This document shows positions 1-6,521 of a stretch of DNA of 9,856 bases, one piece after another. Origin of the DNA: an uncultured Porphyromonas sp. (GTDB lineage Bacteria; Bacteroidota; Bacteroidia; Bacteroidales; Porphyromonadaceae); assembly GCA_947253195.1 (NCBI GenBank), contig CAMXXM010000033.1:1-9856 (forward strand), given 5' to 3'. Position 1 is the stretch's first letter. Every line of letters begins with the position of its first letter. The notes under the pieces are model-generated. The model did no database searches. It was given only the letters and a program-made list of their open reading frames with translations, and was not told where the DNA came from. A program made the position numbers and the translations under genes.

Positions 1-45
1 TTAGAATAACGGTCTCGTGGGCTCGGAGATGTGTATAAGAGACAG
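1..45 (+). other. Untrimmed Illumina Nextera (Tn5) read-2 adapter, not genomic
   Basis: Positions 12-45 match the 34-nt Nextera read-2 transposase adapter base for base. They end with the 19-bp Tn5 mosaic end AGATGTGTATAAGAGACAG at 27-45. The ten bases before it (2-11, TAGAATAACG) fit a 10-nt i7 index, and base 1 (T) fits the last base of the P7 oligo. I believe this index occurs in a commercial unique-dual-index set, but that is from memory. The adapter is in frame with the gene that follows, so a naive caller will start that protein at the GTG at 31 and add five adapter-encoded residues (MYKRQ). Genomic sequence starts at 46. Confidence 0.97.
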
Positions 46-2781
46 TCTCCGATGATCTCTAAGGTATCGGTCGATGAGAAGCCTATCCTGATCCTATCTG
101 CTACGGCGGACATCGGGTCGACGGACCTTTTTGACCTCATCGACAAGCGGGTCGTCCCCGAGCTGTCACACATCAAGGGGATCGCCAATGTGGGGCTTGT
201 CGGCGGTGTGGAGCGTGAGATCCAGATCAATCTCGACAAGGCCAAGATGCAGGATCTCGGCAGCACACCGGTCATGGTGCAGGGTGCCATACGTGCCTCC
301 AACCTCGACTTCCCCACCGGCTATCTCAGGAGCGATGAGTCGCAGATGGCTGTCCGCCTCTCCGGTAAGATCACCTCCATCGACCAGCTCCGTAGGCTGA
401 TCCTGCGCAACGTCAATGGCACTGCCATCCGTCTTGAGGATGTCGCTGAGGTGGTCGATGGGGTCAAGGACCCGGTCAAGATGGGGCGCGTCAATGGTCA
501 GGAGGCGATCCTGCTCAATATCCTCAAGCAGTCAGACGCTAACGCCCTCGATGTGAGCAAGGCTGTGGCGGGGCAGATCCGGATCCTCGAGGAGCACTAC
601 GCTGCTGATGGCCTGAGGATAGAGGTGGCACAGGACACCACCACCTTTACCCGCAATGCGATCAGCTCCGTGCTGACGGACCTCTTGCTCGCCATCCTCT
701 TGGTGTCACTGGTGATCCTGCTTTTCCTCCACAATGTCCGCAACGCCCTGATCGTGATGGTAGTGGTGCCGGTGTCCCTGATCGCCTCTTTCATCGGGAT
801 GAGGCTCTTTGGCTTCACGCTTAATATGATGTCCCTCCTGGCACTCTCGCTGGTGATCGGCGTCTTGGTGGACGATGCGATCGTGGTCATCGAGAACGTC
901 TATCGCCACATGGAGATGGGGAAAAACCGCGTCCGCGCCACCTGGGATGCCATGAATGAGATCGGCATCACCGTCATCTCGGTCACCATGGTCTTGGTGG
1001 TCGTTTTCCTGCCGATCATCTTCACCAATTCACTCGTCTCGGACATCCTCCGGCAGTTCTGTGCCGTGATCGTGATAGCGATCCTCTTCAGCCTCCTTGC
1101 CGCCCTGACCCTCGTGCCGCTGCTCACCTCCCGGCTGGGGAATGTGAAGCCACTGCGCACCGACAGCTTCATCGGACGGATGCTCGGCGGGTTTGAGAAT
1201 GGTATTAGTCGCTTTGCAGACCGGATCTCCACTGTGACCCGCTGGGGAATGAGTCACCGCTGGGCTCTGGCACTCATTGTCGTTGTACTGATGGCCGGTG
1301 TGATGGCACTTTTCCCACTTGGATTTATCAACTTTGAGTTTCAGCCCTACATGGACCGCCACGAGTGCATCATCCAGCTGGAGATGCCCAAGGACATATC
1401 CATGGAGGAGTCCAATAAGCTGGTGCGCAAGGCTGAGGACTGGCTCATGCAGCGACCTGAGGTGGAGAAGGTGGTGACCATGGTCGGCCTGACCAGTGAT
1501 AATGGTCAGAGCAGCAGGGGGACACCCTATCTCGCTGAGATGAATGTCAAGCTCAAGGAGGTCCCCGGCGGCACCGAGACCTATGTGGCTAAGATCAGGA
1601 AGCCCCTCTCTGACTATCTCGTGGATGCACGTGTGAGGGTCTGCAATGTCAGCATGACCGGTACCGTCTCCAAGGCGTCCGTGGAGTATGTCATCTCCGG
1701 GACCGACAAGGACTCGGTGGCTCTCTATGCCGACAAGGCGCTCGCAGCACTGAGCAAGATCCCGGGCGTTATCCGGCCGTGGCTCTCCGTCGAGAATGCC
1801 ACGCCGGAGGTCACCGTGCGCGTCGACCGAGACAAGATGGCCAATCTCGGGCTCCCCCTGGATAATGTAGGCATGATGATGCAGACGAGCTTCCAGGGCA
1901 ATGACCAGCTCAGGTATACAGAGGGGGACTATGAGTACGCGATAAACATCCGTGCTGATAAGGTCTCTCGCCGATCCATAGAGGATGTCGCCGGACTTAT
2001 GGTCGTCAATGGTCAGGGCGATCTCATCCGGCTCTCGCAATTTGCCGACGTCAGCCTCGGTATCGGTCCCAGCCGACTGGAGAGGTACAATCGCAATAGC
2101 TCCGTCACCCTGCGAGCTCAGGCCTACGGAGTGCCTGCCGGCGCGATTGCCAAGGAATTCATGTCCCGGCTCGAGGGCGAGGATATGCCCGGTGGGGTGC
2201 AGATACAGACCACCGGTGATATGAAGAAGATGTCCGACTCGATGAGCGTTCTCATGACGGCGATCCTGCTCTCGCTCCTCTTCATCTACCTCGCACTGAC
2301 GCTGCTCTACAACAACTGGACCGACCCGCTCGTCGTGATGATCGCCATCCCGCTCTCGATCGTCGGCGCCCTGCTCGCCCTCGCTCTGACCAATACTGCC
2401 ATGAGCATCTACGCCATGCTCGGTATGGTTATGCTGGTGGGTCTGGTCGCCAAGAATGCGATCCTGCTGGTCGACTTTGCCAACGAAGCACGCGCCGAGG
2501 GACAGCCGGTGGACGAGGCACTGATACAGGCGGTCAAGCTCCGTACGCGTCCGATCCTGATGACCGCCCTCTCGACCATCATCGGTATGCTCCCAGTTGC
2601 CCTCTCGCATGGCTCAGGCGCTGAGCTCCGGACCGGTATGGCATGGGTGATCATCGGTGGTATGGCTCTCTCTACCCTTCTGACGCTGATTGTCGTGCCG
2701 GCGCTCTACAAGGCTTTCCACGCCCGACAGAGGCTCGGCACAAAGCAGAAGGTGGACATCAAGGCTCTGCTGACGGAGTAG
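46..2781 (+). CDS. RND multidrug efflux pump inner-membrane permease (AcrB/HAE type), 5'-truncated
   Basis: This is the proton-driven inner-membrane subunit of a tripartite efflux pump, which would work with a periplasmic adaptor and an outer-membrane channel; neither is visible here. About 911 genomic codons remain, against roughly 1,030-1,050 in the family. TM1 and the first part of the porter domain, about 120 residues, are lost at the contig edge. What remains starts inside the first periplasmic porter domain. TM2-TM6 follow at about 670-1140, TM7 at about 1261-1330, the second periplasmic porter region at about 1340-2230, and TM8-TM12 to the C-terminus. Proton-relay residues are present: the TM4 Asp pair in GVLVDDAIVVIENV (871-876, AcrB D407/D408) and the TM10 Lys in GLVAKNAILLVDF (2452-2454, AcrB K940). 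The conserved RPILMTALS stretch follows. The Asp-Asp pair and overall form favour the drug-exporting HAE group over metal exporters, but the substrate cannot be read. The true start is not in the window, and the ATG at 52 is internal. A palindromic terminator follows 19 bp after the stop, so this is probably the last gene of its operon. Confidence 0.94.
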   Translation, partial: SPMISKVSVDEKPILILSATADIGSTDLFDLIDKRVVPELSHIKGIANVGLVGGVEREIQINLDKAKMQDLGSTPVMVQGAIRASNLDFPTGYLRSDESQMAVRLSGKITSIDQLRRLILRNVNGTAIRLEDVAEVVDGVKDPVKMGRVNGQEAILLNILKQSDANALDVSKAVAGQIRILEEHYAADGLRIEVAQDTTTFTRNAISSVLTDLLLAILLVSLVILLFLHNVRNALIVMVVVPVSLIASFIGMRLFGFTLNMMSLLALSLVIGVLVDDAIVVIENVYRHMEMGKNRVRATWDAMNEIGITVISVTMVLVVVFLPIIFTNSLVSDILRQFCAVIVIAILFSLLAALTLVPLLTSRLGNVKPLRTDSFIGRMLGGFENGISRFADRISTVTRWGMSHRWALALIVVVLMAGVMALFPLGFINFEFQPYMDRHECIIQLEMPKDISMEESNKLVRKAEDWLMQRPEVEKVVTMVGLTSDNGQSSRGTPYLAEMNVKLKEVPGGTETYVAKIRKPLSDYLVDARVRVCNVSMTGTVSKASVEYVISGTDKDSVALYADKALAALSKIPGVIRPWLSVENATPEVTVRVDRDKMANLGLPLDNVGMMMQTSFQGNDQLRYTEGDYEYAINIRADKVSRRSIEDVAGLMVVNGQGDLIRLSQFADVSLGIGPSRLERYNRNSSVTLRAQAYGVPAGAIAKEFMSRLEGEDMPGGVQIQTTGDMKKMSDSMSVLMTAILLSLLFIYLALTLLYNNWTDPLVVMIAIPLSIVGALLALALTNTAMSIYAMLGMVMLVGLVAKNAILLVDFANEARAEGQPVDEALIQAVKLRTRPILMTALSTIIGMLPVALSHGSGAELRTGMAWVIIGGMALSTLLTLIVVPALYKAFHARQRLGTKQKVDIKALLTE

Positions 2782-2800
2782 TCCCCTTTTACCTAAATGC

Positions 2801-2836
2801 AGTGGGCGGTGCAGAAACGTTTCTGCACCGCCCACT
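2801..2836. terminator. Perfect 36-bp palindrome in the convergent gap, probable bidirectional terminator
   Basis: Each 18-base arm is the exact reverse complement of the other, centred on AACGTT (2816-2821), with GC-rich outer arms (GTGGGCGGTGCAG). In RNA it would fold into a stem of about 16 bp with a tiny loop, from either strand. It lies 19 bp after the efflux gene stop and 39 bp after the peptidase stop, where two convergent genes need termination. It lacks a long T-tract: on + it is followed by ATTAGTATG, and on - by GCATTTAGG. The terminator role is therefore inferred from position and symmetry. A dispersed palindromic repeat or a protein-binding site are the alternatives. Confidence 0.72.
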
Positions 2837-2844
2837 ATTAGTAT

Positions 2845-2863
2845 GCCTCCTGAGAGAGGAGGC
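2845..2863 (-). terminator. Small hairpin just after the peptidase stop, possible accessory terminator
   Basis: The six-base arms GCCTCC (2845-2850) and GGAGGC (2858-2863) flank a 7-nt loop, 12 bp beyond the peptidase stop on the - strand. No T-tract follows, and the larger palindrome lies immediately beyond. It may simply help pause or protect the 3' end, and it could be chance in GC-rich DNA. Confidence 0.3.
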
Positions 2864-2875
2864 TATGTGAAGCTA

Positions 2876-4090
2876 TCAGAGGCCGAGCTTAGCGCGAAGG
2901 GCCTTGGGGAGAGCGTCCTTGTGGATGGCGATATTCATCGTCTTGCCGGCTACAAAGGCAGGGGTAACGTACCAGATGCCCTTGTACTTGCCGGTCTCAC
3001 CCCAGGAGTTCTTGACCATATAGAATTTCTTACCATTCTGATCCTTGGCGATACCATAGATCAGCATGCCGTGGTCGTCGGTCAGCTCGAGGGTGTCGAA
3101 GCCCTGCTGGCGATACTCGGGGGTCACCTCGATCTCCTTGATGCCGGGCTTGGAGATGCGCTCCATCACCATACGGTGACGCTGGTTGTCAGAGGCACCT
3201 ACCCAACGCTCCTGGTCGGAGCCTGCATTCTCCGGCAGGTCGAGGTTGGCGAGGATGCCGAGACCGTCGCGGGTAAATCCGGGCTCGCTCACGTCCGTAC
3301 CCCAGGCGATGGTGAAGCCATTATTGATCGCATTGTCGATCGTCTCCATCAGCTCGTCGAGGGTGACGTTGTAGCTGGCGCTGTGACGCCAGTTGTCGGG
3401 GATCGGGATGATATAGGGCTCGTAGAGTGGCTGGCTCATGTAAGAGGTGAGGGATACGTAGTTGTTCGCATCGATCTTCATGGCCTTGCGTAGGCTCTCC
3501 GGGGTATAGGTCTTACCATCTACAGTGAAGGTCTTGGGTGCCACGCCAAGGTAGGTGTCGATGATACCGTCGTAGGCCTTCGTCCACACGGGAGAGAGAG
3601 TCCCACGGCGATCCATATTCTTCAGCAGACCATCAAGGAATCCCTTGGTGATGGCGTAGAGCTCTTGGTGGTTGTGGCGCTTGGTGCCGTAGTTGAGTCC
3701 CTGCATCTCAGACATCGGGATGATGCCGTAGTGCTGCACGGCGTAGATGACATCGTAGAAGCTTCCGCCCTCGGCAAAGTTCTGGTTGCCATGGTAGCGC
3801 ACATAGTCACGCGCCTTATCCTTATAGGACATAGAGGCGGTGTACATAGGTGCGGTGACCAGCTTGGGACCACCCTGACGGATGGACTCTGCCTCGAGGA
3901 AGGAGTGGGTGCTGAAGGACCAGCAGGTACCGGTGGATGCCTGATCCTGTACCGGGGTGATCTCGCATGCCTTCACGGTCGTGAAGACATACTCGTCAGA
4001 CTTCTGATCAGACGTCTGTGCTGCAGCCGTGAGGGTAAAGGTCCCTGCAACGGCAAGACTCATCAGTAGATAAGAAAGAGTTCTTTTCAT
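2876..4090 (-). CDS. Exported C1B-family cysteine peptidase (aminopeptidase C / bleomycin hydrolase type)
   Basis: This is a 404-residue papain-fold peptidase of the C1B group, whose known members are mostly aminopeptidases that trim peptides. The N-terminus (MKRTLSYLL, then an Ala/Leu/Thr core ending near TAAAQ at residues 21-25) is a Sec-type signal peptide, with cleavage likely around residue 24. It should therefore act in the periplasm or outside, unlike the cytosolic PepC of Gram-positives. The catalytic set is complete: oxyanion Gln50 and nucleophile Cys56 in QDQASTGTCWSFS (Cys codon 3923-3925), His340 in DDHGMLIYG (3071-3073), and Asn361 in KNSWGE (3008-3010). The long gap between Cys and His fits C1B rather than plain papain. 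The protein is somewhat shorter than cytosolic PepC, which is about 440-450 residues. The ATG at 4090 is supported by the signal peptide. The 52-bp AT-rich gap to dnaX holds weak -7-like sequences (TAGTTTTT at 4114-4121 reversed), so its own promoter is possible but unproven. Aminopeptidase versus endopeptidase activity cannot be decided from sequence. Confidence 0.9.
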   Translation of the reverse strand: MKRTLSYLLMSLAVAGTFTLTAAAQTSDQKSDEYVFTTVKACEITPVQDQASTGTCWSFSTHSFLEAESIRQGGPKLVTAPMYTASMSYKDKARDYVRYHGNQNFAEGGSFYDVIYAVQHYGIIPMSEMQGLNYGTKRHNHQELYAITKGFLDGLLKNMDRRGTLSPVWTKAYDGIIDTYLGVAPKTFTVDGKTYTPESLRKAMKIDANNYVSLTSYMSQPLYEPYIIPIPDNWRHSASYNVTLDELMETIDNAINNGFTIAWGTDVSEPGFTRDGLGILANLDLPENAGSDQERWVGASDNQRHRMVMERISKPGIKEIEVTPEYRQQGFDTLELTDDHGMLIYGIAKDQNGKKFYMVKNSWGETGKYKGIWYVTPAFVAGKTMNIAIHKDALPKALRAKLGL

Positions 4091-4142
4091 GCTGTGATAA
4101 AATTAGTGGTTTGAAAAACTAAAATGTGGTTGAATGATATAC

Positions 4143-5960
4143 TTAGCTGTAGGGCTTCAGGTCGAGATCCTCTGCCAGTCGCTCGACCCACTTATTTTTC
4201 TTGACGAAGTAGTCATACTTCTCGGCCGGTGTCGTCGGTCCCAGCTCCCTCGGGTCGTTGACCACGGGGAAGGAGATCGTCAGGAAGTCATTGCTGAGAC
4301 TGTCTCTGAGGTACTGAAGCAGCTGATCCGAGACCTTCTCCATCTCCGCTTTCTCCGTCTCGCTGAAGACCTTCATCTCCAGTGAGTAGGGGGGCGTGAA
4401 GACTGGTGGGTGATCCTTCATCGCACCGGCGATCAGACGATCCACGTGGGGCTGATGTCGGTAGGTCGTCCACGCTCCCTTGAGTTGCTCCTCAGTAAAG
4501 GGATTGTTTCTCTTGGGTTGATTAGCCGATGGAGCGACTGTCTGCTGTCCCTGGTCTGCGGTGCGCCGCCCCGTGGAGAGCGAGAAGCCATAGCGGCTCT
4601 GCGCGCTCTGCTGAGAAGCGGTCCCGCTCGGCTGGTGGTAAGGTGGTACCTGCTGAGGCGCTGGCTGCTGTGTCTGTTGCGGAGCACCCCACTGCGGTTG
4701 CCCTGCGCTCTGCCGGGGTGCCGCCTGCTGAGGTACTGCCTGCTGAGGTGCTGCCTGCTGAGGCTGCGGGGTAGTAGGCTGACTCTGTGCCGATGCGGGA
4801 GCGGCTTGAGCCTGCTTAGGTGGGGTGGTGCTCTCAGCCACCTCAGCCGGAGACTTTAGCTCGCTTGTCGGTGAGAGCTCACACATATGGAGGAGAGCCA
4901 CCTCGAGGGCGAGCCTTCGCTCGCTGCTGCTCTTGTACTTGGAGCCAAAGGCGGTAGAGATCTTCAGGTAATTCCAGATCAGTCCCGGCTTTAGGGCAGT
5001 ACTCACCTTGCTTAGTCGCTCCTTGATCGACTCCGGAGCCTCCACGAGGGCGATGGTATCCTTGGTCCGAGCCACGAGGAGATTGCGGAGGAAATTGGAG
5101 AATCCCCTCATCACCACGTCTGTGTCGTAGCCACGGCGGAGGAAGTTGTCCACCAGCTGGAGCACCTTATTGTGATTGCCTCGGGTGATGTAGTCGAGGA
5201 GTGAGAAGTAGCCGTCCTCATCGAGGAGACTTAGGTTTTTCCGCACCCCCTCGACCGTGACCGAGCCATTGCCAAAGCCGGCGATTTGGTCAAACATACT
5301 CAGCGCATCGCGCATCCCGCCGTCAGCGCTGAGTGCGATCAGCTGGAGTGCCTCCTTATCCGCCTTGATCCCCTTATCCTGAGCCACATACTCCAGGTGT
5401 CTGGCAATGTCATCGGAGGTGATCCGACGGAAGTCGTAGACCTGACAGCGTGAGATGATGGTAGGGAGGACCTTCTGCTTCTCTGTGGTGGCGAGGATAA
5501 AGATGGCATGCGCCGGCGGTTCCTCGAGCGTCTTCAGGAAAGCATTGAAGGCACTGGAGGAGAGCATATGCACCTCGTCGATGATGTATACCCGATACTT
5601 CCCTGTCGTAGGGGCGATGTAGACCTGATCGATGAGGTTGCGGATGTCGTCGACGGAGTTGTTGGATGCCGCGTCGAGCTCAAAGATATTGTACGACCGC
5701 TGCTCATTGGCGGCGATGCACTCGCTGCACTCATTACACGCCTCGCCCTCCGGCGTGCGATGCTCGCAGTTGATGGTCTTGGCAAAGATGCGGGCGCAAG
5801 AGGTCTTGCCCACACCTCGTGGACCGCAGAAGAGGTAGGCGTGGCTGAGCTTATCCTCCTTGATCGCATTGAGGAGCGTGGTGGTCAGCGCCTCCTGCCC
5901 CACCACGTCTCTGAAGGTGGAGGGGCGATACTTCAGTGCCGATACAACAAAGTCACTCAT
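4143..5960 (-). CDS. dnaX: DNA polymerase III subunit gamma/tau (clamp-loader ATPase)
   Basis: This is the motor subunit of the clamp loader, which opens the beta clamp, sets it on primed DNA and tethers the polymerase at the replication fork in the cytoplasm. The 605 residues show the full AAA+ set: Walker A GPRGVGKTS at 46-54, a zinc module with Cys65, Cys75, Cys78 and Cys81, Walker B IIDEVH at 126-131, the SRC arginine-finger motif at 170-172, and sensor 2 GGMRDAL at 214-220. The collar domain III runs to about residue 365. Residues about 376-485 form a low-complexity Gln/Ala/Pro linker with a short tandem repeat. A C-terminal tau-like domain (about 487-605) is the part expected to contact the polymerase. 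I see no A-rich slippery heptamer like the one that makes short gamma in E. coli, so probably only the full-length form is made. The start ATG lies 6 bp after the cdd stop, so the two are likely co-transcribed and translationally coupled. Confidence 0.97.
   Translation of the reverse strand: MSDFVVSALKYRPSTFRDVVGQEALTTTLLNAIKEDKLSHAYLFCGPRGVGKTSCARIFAKTINCEHRTPEGEACNECSECIAANEQRSYNIFELDAASNNSVDDIRNLIDQVYIAPTTGKYRVYIIDEVHMLSSSAFNAFLKTLEEPPAHAIFILATTEKQKVLPTIISRCQVYDFRRITSDDIARHLEYVAQDKGIKADKEALQLIALSADGGMRDALSMFDQIAGFGNGSVTVEGVRKNLSLLDEDGYFSLLDYITRGNHNKVLQLVDNFLRRGYDTDVVMRGFSNFLRNLLVARTKDTIALVEAPESIKERLSKVSTALKPGLIWNYLKISTAFGSKYKSSSERRLALEVALLHMCELSPTSELKSPAEVAESTTPPKQAQAAPASAQSQPTTPQPQQAAPQQAVPQQAAPRQSAGQPQWGAPQQTQQPAPQQVPPYHQPSGTASQQSAQSRYGFSLSTGRRTADQGQQTVAPSANQPKRNNPFTEEQLKGAWTTYRHQPHVDRLIAGAMKDHPPVFTPPYSLEMKVFSETEKAEMEKVSDQLLQYLRDSLSNDFLTISFPVVNDPRELGPTTPAEKYDYFVKKNKWVERLAEDLDLKPYS
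4721..4765 (-). repeat. Three 15-bp tandem repeats in the dnaX linker
   Basis: Three adjacent 15-bp copies (4721-4735, 4736-4750, 4751-4765) share the core CCTGCTGAGG on the + strand. On the coding strand they give the repeated residues QQAAPQQAVPQQAAP, inside the flexible linker between the clamp-loader core and the C-terminal domain. Because the unit is a multiple of three, copy changes would keep the frame. Such spots are prone to slippage and to differ between strains. Confidence 0.8.
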
Positions 5961-5966
5961 CGTTGA

Positions 5967-6446
5967 TTACAGAGAGGAGGCGTCAAAGTTGATTGGCAGT
6001 AGGTCGCGACAGTCCTCGACCACAAGTGCCGACTCCGGTCCTGCAAGGATCACGGGGAAGGGGTGGTGATGGCGGTCAGCCATCTCCAGCATCACCTGGC
6101 GGCAACCACCGCACGGAGCGCAGGTCTTGATGACCGTGCCATCCTCCCGTGCACCCACGATCACGAGCGAGGTGACGGGATCATCGGGATAGAGGGCGCC
6201 CGACTGGAAGAGGGCGGTCCGCTCGGCGCATAGTCCGAGGGGGTAGGAGGCGTTCTCCTGATTGGTCCCAAGGACGATCCGTCCGCTCTCCAGACGGAGG
6301 GCGGCAGCGACGTGGAAGTGGGAGTAGGGGGCATAGGCTCCGGAGACGATCTCCTTCGCCTTAGCCACAAGCTCCTGATCCTCCGGTGTGAGTCCGTCGA
6401 TCGGTAACTCCCTGACAGGTACCTCTATATCTTTACGCTCTGACAT
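5967..6446 (-). CDS. cdd: Cytidine deaminase
   Basis: This zinc enzyme hydrolyses cytidine and deoxycytidine to uridine and deoxyuridine plus ammonia, in cytosolic pyrimidine salvage. At 159 residues it is the short, homotetrameric-type form. The substrate segment YSHFHVAAAL is at 41-50, followed by GTNQENASYP at 60-69. The catalytic CAE motif gives zinc ligand Cys73 and proton-shuttle Glu75. PCGGC supplies the other two zinc ligands, Cys112 and Cys115. All key residues are present. A short N-terminal extension of about 20 residues precedes the core. The start at 6446 sits about 30 bp after a -7-like box (6476-6483). The stop is 6 bp before dnaX. There is no functional tie to dnaX beyond both serving nucleotide or DNA metabolism; the pairing looks like operon organisation rather than a dedicated pathway. 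Confidence 0.95.
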   Translation of the reverse strand: MSERKDIEVPVRELPIDGLTPEDQELVAKAKEIVSGAYAPYSHFHVAAALRLESGRIVLGTNQENASYPLGLCAERTALFQSGALYPDDPVTSLVIVGAREDGTVIKTCAPCGGCRQVMLEMADRHHHPFPVILAGPESALVVEDCRDLLPINFDASSL

Positions 6447-6475
6447 AAATTCGCTTTGCTTAGTACTCGTAGCGA

Positions 6476-6483
6476 TAAAGATA
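6476..6483 (-). promoter_or_regulatory. Putative -7 promoter box for cdd-dnaX
   Basis: On the - strand this reads TATCTTTA, one base short of the Bacteroidota -7 consensus TAnnTTTG. It lies in the AT-rich gap between the SLC13 gene and cdd. It would start transcription near 6469-6470, giving a leader of about 23 nt before the cdd ATG. I see no good -33 TTG at the usual distance, so this is a candidate only. Confidence 0.4.
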
Positions 6484-6521
6484 CGAAAATTCTCCCGATT
6501 TTTGCTCTTCCTCTACGACCT

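Noticed and set aside
27..45. Tn5 mosaic end as evidence of a natural transposon
   Set aside because: It is embedded in the full Nextera adapter with an index-like 5' tail, which natural Tn5/IS50 ends do not have.
31..54. GTG at 31 or ATG at 52 as the true start of the RND gene
   Set aside because: The GTG is in the sequencing adapter. The ATG is internal to the first porter domain, since family members have about 120 more residues, including TM1, before this point.
1030..2610. 526-codon open frame on the - strand inside the efflux gene
   Set aside because: It lies wholly antisense to a clearly real RND gene. Its product is dominated by His, Asp, Gly and Arg with no domain or hydrophobic core. 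GC-rich coding DNA often leaves such an antisense frame open.
2843..3493. 216-codon + strand open frame over the peptidase gene
   Set aside because: It is antisense to the peptidase, whose catalytic motifs and signal peptide are intact. It also has no initiation context and no recognisable motif.
4114..4121. TAGTTTTT (- strand) as the peptidase promoter
   Set aside because: It lacks the final G of the -7 consensus and has no -33 TTG. A second similar sequence nearby (TAATTTTA) makes the choice arbitrary.
6467..6518. Inverted repeat TCGTAG / CTACGA in the gap upstream of cdd as a terminator for the SLC13 gene
   Set aside because: It has only six-base arms with a loop of about 40 nt and no T-tract. 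It overlaps the likely cdd promoter box and is easily chance.
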